Source: Phlebopus portentosus
Taxonomy: Eukaryota; Basidiomycota; Agaricomycetes; Boletales; Boletinellaceae
Assembly (NCBI GenBank): GCA_037892935.1
Contig: JAYXKI010000001.1
Span: forward strand, 1,612,001-1,676,000
Reading direction: 5' to 3'
DNA length: 64,000 bases
Under the pieces are notes generated by a model. It had not been told where the DNA came from. It searched no databases and saw only the letters and a program-made list of their open reading frames with translations. Within the stretch, counting starts at the first letter, position 1. The number at the start of each line of letters is the position of its first letter. Below are positions 35,526 through 45,757 of the stretch, in pieces. Position numbers and translations under genes: made by a program.

Positions 35526-37672
35526 TTAGAGGCGGCCGTATACCCCAACAACTCCAATTAGGGCTCCGCAAACCCCGACGAGCAAAGCAGACGTGAAACC
35601 TGCCGGAAGAATCGGGAGAACGTCGCCATTGAACTCGGTGAAAGATGGCGTTGCTGATGCCGAGCTCTCGAACGCGCCGCCTGTGCCACCACCAGTGAGA
35701 TTTGCACCGTTTGGCTGCATATGGTGTTAGAAACAAAAGCAAAGCTGCGTTAGAACGGACTTACCCCAATGGGCCGTGAGAAGTCCGTAAAAGAGCAGTC
35801 AGTGGACTGACATATGCATTTATTTTCTATAGGATCCCAGAATGGCGTCGAGCAATTCGACGGCACTAGATCGGCATGCAGAGTCGCAGTTAGTGCAATC
35901 ATATCGGGCAGAAGACAACGAGAGTGCTCACATCGATATCGGGGGCTTCCGCTTGAAGATGCCTGAGGCGGATTGGGATCGTCCGGCGTTGGCGTCGTTA
36001 CGGGACATCCATACTATTGATCATTACACCGGTATCAAGAAGACAAACGCTATCCATCAATGCCAGATGCACCGGTTTCAGTAATGCGGACTTACGCAGG
36101 TATAAAAAGGGAATTCGGAGAATGCACAGTGATCCAACAGACCTGCCTCATTCTGCGGTATGCCATTGCAAATTTGCAGGGATGGATCGACATCCGGAGT
36201 TACGCACTTCAACGCATCAAACGAATCCAGTTGCGAGACCGGGACCGGGTTTTGGACCCACGCAAGAAGTTGCTCGCTCGAAACTATCCAGACTTCAAAC
36301 TGCAGAGTCAGGACCGAGCTCGATCAAGCTTCACTGAGTTGCTCACCATTCTGTTGTTGCTGGGCCCAATCAAGGAAGTTATTGATCATATCAATAGTCG
36401 ATTGGGAAACAGAGGTTCCTGGATAGTTTTTCTGCGGATTCAGAGAATAAATTACCATCAGCTCATCTGTTCCATAAGAAACCATTCATACCGCCAAATT
36501 AATAGGATGTGTATAAAGACCGATAGGTTGACGATTTCCATTATCTGCATGGGAGAAAGTCATTAATTAGCTTTGTAGATCGGAAAGGGAGACTGACAAT
36601 GAGCAGTGAATGTATCTTTCATATACGCAAGAGTTGCCCCTAGGAAAAATCATTCAGTACATTGCAAGCACGAATAATGGGGTTATTCATACTGTCATCA
36701 CGTTCACTGCCTCCATTTGGAGAATCCCTGAAAAGTTATCGCGAACTTAGGCTTTGGTCTTTACTCCGAACAAAGGGAAGGACGAACAACCAGGGGTCCA
36801 TGAGATGGATTCCGTTCACACCACGCTCGTCGAAGAACGCATACATTGGGATTTCCCAGAATCCTGGTAGCTTTGGCTCTCCTTTACAGACGCCTGAACT
36901 TACGAGACAATTATTTGCAAGGCCGTTATCAAGCGTATAGGGCCAGTAAGCGTCAGTTCCCGATTCGTTCACGGGAATGGAAGCGGTCGCGCTAGAATCG
37001 TAGGTGAAACCGGTAGACGCGAGATGTTTCAGTGTGTCGGCGGTGAAATTCAAATAAGGTGCGCGAAATCCGATGATACCGCTCATAGGAATTCCAGCAA
37101 GTGCGTTCAAAGCAATGAGATTGCCATCGATCTCACTTCCAGGGGGAGCTCCGACGTGGGTCATTCTGTGTGAAACAGATTTTTTCTGATTTGAAGATAA
37201 TAAGAACAGGTAAGTAAAGAACGCACGTATGATCCGCGATCTCATTTCCTGCAACATACCAATCCGTGACGAGCGTATAGTTGGTATAATTTAAGGACGT
37301 GTAGTAAGACATTCGAGGGGTGCAGCCGTTGGGGTTCTTGCGCTGGGCTAGGAATTGGTTGACAGCGTCTAGGGTATAGCTTTGAATAGCGTCGTCGGCA
37401 GTGAAGACAACGAACATGGGCGCATCGGACTGGTAGAGCATTGTAAAGAGATGAGACTGTATCAAGAAATAGATGTCCTAAAGAGGACGCACCGGATCCA
37501 AGCCACCTGGTGGACTGACGGAGGCGCAGTTACAATCTGGTAGCTTGCATTGATCTGGATTGCACGAATAGCCTGCAGCATCCTGACTGGATGTTGGGCC
37601 TGTGATGCTTCCGTCCTGGGCAAGAACGAGAAGAGGCAACAGCAACGCGAAAAAGGGTCTCGTAAACTGCAT
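35526..37672 (-). CDS. Chitin-deacetylase-like polysaccharide deacetylase (CE4) with hydrophobic C-terminus
   Basis: The protein starts with a signal peptide (MQFTRPFFALLLPLLVLAQ), then a short Cys-rich segment (CNPDQCKLPDCNC). The NodB-type domain carries motif 1 as VVFTADDAIQSY (near 37400), motif 2 as ADHTMTH (spliced near 37170-37240) and motif 3 as FRAPYLNF (near 37050). Later exons give QPIGLYTHPINLA, STIDMINNFLDWAQQQQN and SEQLLAWVQNPVP, then a Cys-rich piece (NKCICQSTDCSF). The tail is hydrophobic (LPAGFTSALLVGVCGALIGVVGVYGRL), typical of a GPI anchor signal. Motif 1 has Ala where classic chitin deacetylases have Phe (TFDD); both Asp residues remain. This organisation matches an agaricomycete branch related to insect chitin deacetylases. 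It probably acts on cell-wall chitin. All joins keep frame. Confidence 0.88.
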
Positions 37673-37847
37673 TACGCTGCGTTATGTGCGAGCAGATAAA
37701 GCGAAAACTGCGTAATAGACAGATAAATAAACCGAAACAAAGAAAGACGGGGGAGCAGGAAGAGATGGCGGCTAGAGTGAGAGTGTAAGGTAGCCAACGA
37801 GGACACGGGCTGGAAAGAACGGAAGGAATGGGGGGAGGCGGAGGTGC

Positions 37848-38096
37848 TTAGCCCGTTAGGCCAGACTGAATTGGTGGAGGCAGATATGGAGCACATGCTT
37901 GATTAGTTAGGACGGCAAGATTGCGCCGCTGTGTACGCGATCCGTCGGCAATTACGCTGGAATGCGAGCTAGAACTACTCGCTCTCAAGCGGGCGGCGGC
38001 GGCAGCAGCAGCAGCTCGCAGTGACGGTGACCCAAAAGGATGATCGACCGATTCTTCGGAGCAGTGGTGCAGTGCAGTGTCGATCCGAGAAGCCAT
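37848..38096 (-). CDS. Possible small Ala/Ser-rich protein of 82 residues
   Basis: A single open frame from a true ATG at 38094-38096 encodes MASRIDTALHHCSEESVDHP, then an Ala tract (eight residues), a Ser run and a C-terminus with PYLPPPIQSGLTG. It is not a family I can name. The segment RTQRRNLAVLTNQACAPYLPPP looks like protein rather than chance sequence. It lies upstream of the chitin-deacetylase-like gene on the same strand. It could be a small gene, an upstream frame in that gene's leader, or chance. A TATTTATA sequence at about 38105-38112 is too close to the ATG to serve it as a normal TATA box. Confidence 0.4.
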   Translation of the reverse strand: MASRIDTALHHCSEESVDHPFGSPSLRAAAAAAAARLRASSSSSHSSVIADGSRTQRRNLAVLTNQACAPYLPPPIQSGLTG

Positions 38097-38338
38097 TTTG
38101 GTCTATAAATAAGTGCATCTCTCCACTAATCTGTTCTCTCCTCGGCAATTAAGCTTCCTTGGCGCCAGGTTTATTATGTAATATCATAACGGATTACACC
38201 GTTCCGGAACATATCCAATTTCGGAAATAGTCCCGATGTCATCCGGGTCGCGTACTCGTCTTGGCTTCCTCACGATGCCATGTACTACTGTACGCGTACG
38301 GTGAGCAGCTGAACCTCGTGTCTGCACCAACGTCAACG

Positions 38339-40358
38339 ATGGCCGACGTGCAAGTCATCAAGCGCAAGGTATCTTCTAACTGTATCAGAAATGCATTCAA
38401 AAATCTGATTTACTGGCATCAAGATTGGCGTATCACCGACCGCGAGAATCACAAATTATCCTTCTCGTCCGTCATCTCCCTCTAAATCAACGCGTCCATC
38501 GTCGTCTTTGAAGCGCGCACAGGTGCAGGACAGCACTTCACCCTCGGATTCAGTAAAGCCGAGAGCTAAAGTGAACTCGAGCGTTGTCAATGTTCCAGCG
38601 AGCAAAAAGCCTCCGTCGGCACTAAGTCTGGGATACCAAAGCGGGTCTTCCACGCCTCGCGCACCATCGCCCGTTAGGAAGCAGAACTCACAGAAAGCAT
38701 CTTTTCCCAATGGCATTGGTGCCAGAACTCTGTCGCGCGTCCGCTCAAAGGCAGCTCTATCCGCCGTCTCGGCGCCTTCATCTCCTCGCGTCGCAAGTGT
38801 AAGGTCGGAATATACTTCACTTTCTGCGGCAACCTCGGATTCTGCTCTTGCGAAAGTAGGACCACCTCGAGTCAGAAGACCCAGCATCTCGTCCGTTTCT
38901 CGTATATCTTCTCCTCCAACTGCTCCGTCTAGCGTCTGCTCTCCACCTTTATCTGCTGTATCCTTCTCCCAGGATTCAGATGCACAATCAAATATGTCAA
39001 CACACCGTATAAAGGCGAAAGTGACCAGTTTAGCGAAAGGAAAGTCTGCGCCGCATGTACAACCATCACCTTCGCCTCTTCTGATGCCATCTCCTGCGCT
39101 TGAGCGGACAGCTTCACAAACACCATTATCCCCAGCATCTCAATTTCGTCGTTTAGGGCGGACAGTTTCCATAGGCTCATTTTCCGCTCCGCCGACTCCC
39201 CCTCACGTTTATCCTATCACAACAGCTAATCCAGCCGCTAATGTTCACCGTTATGCTACACTCCGCAGTCCTTCGTATACCCATCGTCCACCGCAACCCT
39301 TCACTTCCCCTTTACAGACTGGCCACAAACCGCCAGAGTCAGATCCCACGCTTGTCCCTCTTCCCCCTCTGTCGCCACCTGCCTCTCATGTTTCCTTTTC
39401 TTCTCAATCTTCTATCTCTCGCTCTTCCTTGACTTCGACAAACCGGACTGCTGCTCCTGGCATCCACCTCAACGGGACCAATCATTTCAGAAAGCCTTCC
39501 GGTTCTTATGCCATGGAAAACCTTAGCTCGCGTAGTAAATCGCGATCAAACTCTCTCGTCATCAACGATATAAGTCCTCCTATTCAGCAGCGTGCTGATT
39601 CTTCAGAGCCAGATGTAGACGAAAGTAGAGAGGAGCAGAATATGAAGGCAGAGGCCAAATCCTATAGAAAGGTATTTATGTTGAGCAGTCTATTTCATCG
39701 CAAACATTCTAATGCGTTATGGTTATTATTCTCCTTCTAGATTGCAGACCTAGAGATCACTACGAAATCACTACTCGCTATAAACTCACAGCTGGAAACT
39801 AACAAACACAAGCAAGCGAAGGAAATTCGAGAACTACGCCGGAAACTTCGAGAGTCGCAGCTGTCTCTGCCTCCACGTACTTATCGTGAGCTGAAAGAGT
39901 CAGGCGATGCAGTGGATGACGAAGAACCAGAAGAACAGGAGGTTGACGGAGACGAGGATGCCAAGCTGACGGCAGAGGCCATCAAATTGGGAAAGGAGGA
40001 CCAGATGTTCGACCGTGTGCGACTCATTATAGAGAACCTTTTGACAACTGGCAAACAGGCCCTCGCTGTAAAGGTTGAGGACCTCGCACCACCCAAAGGT
40101 GCGGCCAAAGTCTTGCACGAGGAGGAAGCGCGAACTTGGCGAGGTGATTCGGGTTCGATGACACCTGCAGCCGCCGTCATTCTAAACAGCACGGCCAAGG
40201 ACGACTCGAGTTCGAGTTCTGACTACGGCGAGGAAATACTCTTCCGTACGATAGGTAGCAGTTCGCAAGAGTTCAACAGCAGTCTTAAGTCGGAAAGGGA
40301 GGTGGAAGAAATGATCGGAAACTTGAGAGCTTCTTTATCCGCAAGCTTACGAGCATGA
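38339..40358 (+). CDS. Ser/Pro-rich protein with C-terminal coiled coil, function unknown
   Basis: Three exons (38339-38368, 38424-39671, 39741-40358) join to 631 residues. The start MADVQVIKRK is a ten-codon first exon; splicing to IGVSPTARITNYPSRPSSP keeps frame. Residues up to about 430 are dominated by Ser, Pro, Thr and basic residues and are surely disordered, with many S-P sites suitable for proline-directed kinases. A coiled coil follows exon join 3 (IADLEITTKSLLAINSQLE and KEIRELRRKLRESQ), then an acidic stretch (DDEEPEEQEVDGDEDAK) and a conserved-looking C-terminus (FDRVRLIIENLLTTGKQAL). I do not recognise the family. It may be a cytoskeletal or signalling scaffold, but that is a guess. 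It converges on the myosin gene, 268 bases away. Confidence 0.8.
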
Positions 40359-40626
40359 TTAATTTCAAGGTCCTTCTCTTGCAGCTACGCTGCTCCTTAC
40401 GTTACTATTTTTATGCTGGAAGATGTATACCCTTATAGATCGCATGGAACCATCAGTCATTTCTACATGTATTACGTCCATTAGTACTGGTTACTGCCGC
40501 GCTGTTGCATGCTTTCATGCCTTATTCCTTTATTATATCCACAGGCATGCACATAAGAAAATATCCCTCTAAGGGTAACTCTACATAGTTGACAAAGAAA
40601 ACAGGGCATATTGGTATCGCTTAGTT

Positions 40627-43600
40627 TCAATCCTCTTCTGCAATTCGCTGAGCTCTTCTGGCAAGCTGAATGAACAAATATAATCAGTCCAGTCGAAGTC
40701 AAATGAATCATTTCATACTCACAGCGGCCGCGAGATCCATTTGTCCCGGTGCAGCACCAGGAGGGGGCTTCACTCCACCTCCAGGGCGGGATGGTGCCGA
40801 TGGTACTCCCGAGACTGGTCGTGGGGCCGTTGGGATGGGTGGCTTTCCTGGAACTTTGGGTTTTGAGGCTACCGGAGGCGGCGCAGGCTTTGGCTTTGCT
40901 GCGATAGCAGGAACAGGCTTACTTCCTACCACGCTTGTAGGACGGGAGTTTCCAGGACTCGAGTCGTTTGAATCTGATGAGATGTTCTTCCTCCACGGCG
41001 CAGCGGAACCGTTTGCGGGTGCCATCCCAGGAAATACTGCGACCGGCTTTGCATTCGCATCAGCTGCGACAGACCTGAGTGGTGTAGCTCTAACAGCAGG
41101 CCCAGAGCTTTCAGGTGCGACACCCGGTACTGGCGGCGGTCGTCGACCTGCCGGTGGCGGCGGTGGATGTGTGTGAACAGCTTTCGGTTTCGGAGGCACG
41201 AACTCAAGATAATTGCTGGGTGTCCAGCCTTCTTCACCGTTTTTCTTTACTAGCCACCAGCCATTGTCGTCCTTCTCGACAAGCTCGACCAGATCGCCTT
41301 TCTGTAAAGACATTTCCCCCGGTTGTCCCTCAAATGCAAATCTTGCCTTGTACATCTGCACCTCAGGCTCTTCAGGAGGGGGAGGTGGGGGCGGGGGAGC
41401 CGGAGGGGCGGCGGCTCTAACAGGTAGAGATGCTGGTGCTGGCGGGGAGCTCACTTTGGCGGAAGACTGTGGCGGAGCCACCGGGGCGGTAGCTTTACCA
41501 GGAGGGGGAGGGGAGGCGGAGGAGGCGGCACACCGGCCCCAGTTGAGAACGACTGAACAGCAGGCTTTGGAGCCGACATCGCTGAGGGTGCAGCCGCAGC
41601 AGGGGCTGGTCGAATCGACGGAGGTGGAGCAGCGGCTTTTCCTGGAAGCGACTGAGCTGCCGGCCTTGGTCTTGATGTGGTTTTCGGTTTCTGGATATAT
41701 TTATGAGAATAAAATTATGGCAATGAAAGGTCAAGTGACGTACGTCAGGACCTCCAGCCCTGAGGAGCTTGCCTTGAGTGATTGGTCTGACTACACCCGG
41801 TTTGCGCTTCGCCGGAGGGCGAGACAAGCTATTTGGAGGCTCGCCAGACGGTACATGTACAGTATGGCTCTTGTAAACATCGTCTCTGGGAACGGTCTCG
41901 TCCTTGACGAACTTGATCTGTGCTCTCTTGTCCTTCTTTTTGGCATAATCGATGCTAAATGCACTTTAGTATCTACTTGCTAATGAAATAAAAGGACGAA
42001 TCATACGTTGGCCCAATGAGAACATTGATGCTCGCTTGGGTAAGTTGTAACAGATGGGTAGTCAGCTCGGTCTTGAAAGCGCAGCTAAATACCGGGTCCC
42101 CTTCCTCTGAAATTGTGCAATTAAGAGCCTAAGGAAACGATTGAGCAAGGTGCTTCAAAGATTTTTCTGCAAAGGTACATACAACCCAGTCGTCACGCAA
42201 ATTAGACATTGCTATGCTCTTAATCGTAATCAGAGGAATTTTGCGCTCCAAACTTGTCACAGTACTTTCGTCTTTGGCCGTAGTGATTAATATATGAACA
42301 GCTTTACTAGTCTTGTGGTACAACCAATCAGTACGATCGCCTCAATTTCATATGAATAATGACCTACCACCACCAAGAAACGTGGACTCGGCTTGCTAGA
42401 ACGTCCAAACTTTGAGACCAAGAGCTGAATGCGGCTACTGAAGGCGACCTTCTCGTTCGCTAAACAAGCAATAAGCTGGAGGCCAAAATGTCTATACTCT
42501 GCAGACTTACGAGCAATGCCACAAACCTCCCTAAGCTCCTCGCCCAACGCACTTTTGCCGCCAACATCCAAGTAGTCACCCATGAACCGTCGATAACTAA
42601 GAAGACTGAAGCGCCTGCGTTCTTTCCGTCCAGCTAGAATCTGATGGCCATAGTCTCGAACTTGTGCATACGCGATGCTTTCCTTATTGTTTTTCCAGAA
42701 GCGCTGGATACGCGTGGCACATTCATTCCTATAACGCTGATAATTCCTCCATGCTCGCTGAATCCGTGCCGCCATGTTGTGCCAGTATCGATCACGCATG
42801 TGCTCCAGCGCAAAGAGCTTAAATATGAAGGGTCCAATCAATACTTGCAGTCGATGCAATGCCTTCTTAGAGACAATCCTACCGTTTCCGGATTCTTAAT
42901 GAAAGCTTTCGTAACTCCCATCTGCCACTCCTCTCTTGCGATCCCCGTATCAGCGAGGATACGCTCACATCCAGACCGCGCATCTCTCGTCCAAATGTAG
43001 TCTCCGGCATAAGATGTGGCAGGTGAAAGGAGGTAGAAGCGTTCGATAACTTTCTCAAAGGTATTACGGTATGCGAAACCGGCCCGACGGACACGGATAT
43101 TCTCTTGCAGCCCGAGGTATTTAATTTGGTGCAAAACGGCTTTTGTGTCATACTCCGTGGGACTTCGGTTCTGGTTGGGTTTGATCGTACGAATGTACGA
43201 TGGCTGGGCTCGCATGAGGTTCTCGACTAACGCCCCCGCCGATTGCTAACACAAGACCGTCAGAGACAAAGAGATATCGTTCGCAGATTAAGTACAATTA
43301 CCTTGATTCTGTCTCCTGCGGTTGGAGGCCTCTTCTTGCTATTTGGATCGGGTCGATCAGGGAAAAGGGTCTGCAAGAATTGATTGCTGCTAGATGCAAC
43401 GAGATCTAGCAAGTCCTTGACAAGAGTATCCTTATTCTTGTCAGTCATACCCGCAACGTTATACATCACGTCACCAGCATAGTGCTTGACCAAAAACTGA
43501 GCTCCACGTGATTCGAAATGCAGATTCGACGACAAAGCTGAGAGTCGCTGAATGAAGCTGTTATCAGCTGCAGTCGGATCAGCGTGGGCAGTTGCACAAG

Positions 43601-45500
43601 CGTCATTGAGAGCAGCAAAAATTCCGGGAGGCCGCCTCTCCTCTATGAGATCGCACACCACCTTGTTGTTGAAAAACTTAATAGGTGTCCACTTAATTTG
43701 TTCCCGAACATATTCTTCTTGCTCGGTTTTTAGAGTGAGCTCAATGAATATCTGCTGGAGTTTTTCGTTGACGTAGTTGATGCACAACTGCTCGAAGGAA
43801 TTGTCCTGTGGTGGTGATATAATTAGTCCCGATGCTGGTTAAAACATTAAACAAATACCAACTTCGAAAATCTCAAAACCATAGATATCCTTTTGAGCCG
43901 AATGTCAGATATCATGCAACAACACGACCACAGAGGGTGGCTTACGAGAATTCCAACAAGCTGGGCGGTCGCCGAACGGGGCTTCATTGAGACATTTACT
44001 CGAGAAACAATCCATTCGAATAGATTGTTATAGATTGCCTTAGCCAAAGCATCTCGTCCGGAGTTCGCCTGCGCTGGATTCAACGGGACATCGTAAATAG
44101 AGCCTCTGCGTCCGCCTCTCTGCGTCTCTACGACCTTGGTCGTTAACACCTTCCGGACCATTGCAGGGTCAACCTCCATCAGGTACGCAACGAAGTCGGT
44201 AACACTCGGATCTGCAATCTGGGAATTCCCATCGTCCTTTTCGACAAATTGCACATTCCCTAACCATAAGATGATGGCTAACACGCGGAAAATCTCAGAC
44301 TGTTCGTGCTGAGTTAGGCCAATGACTTGCATCGCTTTCTGATTGTCAGGTTCTTGTGAGCGCACTTCGGAAAAGAATATCTTGAATATCACGCACGATA
44401 GTATCGTTGAAGTCCTTAGTGTCATCGATATCCTGAACATCGAGGCAACCACTTCGGCTAATGTATGCGTAAGCGTCCGGACCTTGAATGCCAAACATCT
44501 CTACAATGGCTGTCATTCACCAGAGAGTGGCATGATATCCGCCAAGAACTCTCACCTCGTTGATCTGGTGACGCAGCTTTAGTGAACTGATAGAATATAT
44601 GAAAATCTCGCTCATTATCGATCTGCTGGACAACGCGGCCCTTTTCTAACAGATAGTTAGTGATCTGAGCACCGATAGGTTCACCACGCTCGTTGAACAT
44701 AATTTCCAGGTATTTTCCCTACAGCATGCTCAACACAGTGTGATGATACGTCGTGATTGCCACTTACATGTCGACTTGAGTTATTGTTACGAAGGGTCTT
44801 GGCACAACCAAAGCTTTCAAGCAGAGGATTGGTGGCCAGCACCATGTCTTTAATCTCCTGAATGCTACTATCTTCCCCTCCTGACACCGCGGCAATGTAC
44901 TGCATAATGCGCTTTGCGGCCTCGGTTTTGCCCGCACCTGATTCCCCAGTGATGATAACGCACTGATTCTCATGGTATGCGTTCATGTTGTAGTAGGCAG
45001 ATTCGGCAATACTATAGACGTGCGGTGGCATTTCCAGCCTGTTCTTTCCTTTATAGCTCTGGAGAACAGAGTCGGTGTATATGCCCAAGTCTATCATCCC
45101 AATCAAGACGCCAGTTGCGTAGAGTATACGATTACGCACCTCTGAACGGATTGACCGATATCAAGACAGAGCCGATATACGTGTATATATCTCCATTCTT
45201 CCATCTCTTTTCCAGATTGTCATTGATGGCTTCGTTAGTGATCTGAGTGAGCAATGTCATATCGGACACGCCGACTTGCTTCTTCTTGAAGCCCTCCTTC
45301 CAATCCGCCTACAAGACTTATCAGCGCACATTAAGCAGTCTATTAAAGAACCTCGCTACCTTCGCGAATTTACCCGTGGATGCGCCTCCAAACGCGTTCT
45401 TGGGCGCAGCGGCGCCCTTCTTGCCAGCCTTCTTCGAGGGTGCCTACATTTACCTTGTAAACGTGCTGAAATCGATAAGTCTCAATTCAGTACTTGCCAT
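40627..45500 (-). CDS. MYO1: Class I myosin (fungal MYO3/MYO5/MyoA type)
   Basis: The motor domain shows [10 protein letters not shown] at the start, [16 protein letters not shown], the P-loop GESGAGKT (near 44930) and [21 protein letters not shown]. The TEDS site serine is in [13 protein letters not shown] (near 44100), matching a PAK-type target. Two IQ motifs follow ([14 protein letters not shown] and [10 protein letters not shown], near 42700), then a TH1 lipid-binding tail. A proline-rich segment comes next (around 41400), then an SH3 domain ([20 protein letters not shown], near 41330) and a short C-terminal exon ending [11 protein letters not shown]. Such motors drive actin assembly and endocytosis at cortical patches. 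The start needs a GC-AG intron (45444-45497) immediately after the ATG at 45498-45500. The C-terminus is mildly acidic and lacks the terminal Trp of the yeast acidic motif. Its likely chaperone gene is 257 bases upstream. Confidence 0.93.
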
Positions 45501-45757
45501 GATCGAGCGCCTTCGAGATGACTGGGCCAGTAATGCTCAACAGTCTGTGGGCGCGGGACAAGTCAAACAAGAACAAGGAAGAGAATTAGATTGTGCTTTG
45601 AACGTGCACGGCTGTGGCTGTACCTTTGTCACCGCTTTCAAGTGACTACGGCGCATATATCCATGGATGGATACGTAGTAATAAAATAAAATAAAAATAT
45701 CCTCAAGATACGACGACTGTTGCGATCCGATCACTTTTATAAATAATATTCCATTAG

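Noticed and set aside
36060..36566. 168-codon plus-strand open frame
   Set aside because: It is antisense to the middle exons of the CE4 deacetylase, which carry family motifs such as THPI and FLDWAQQQQN.
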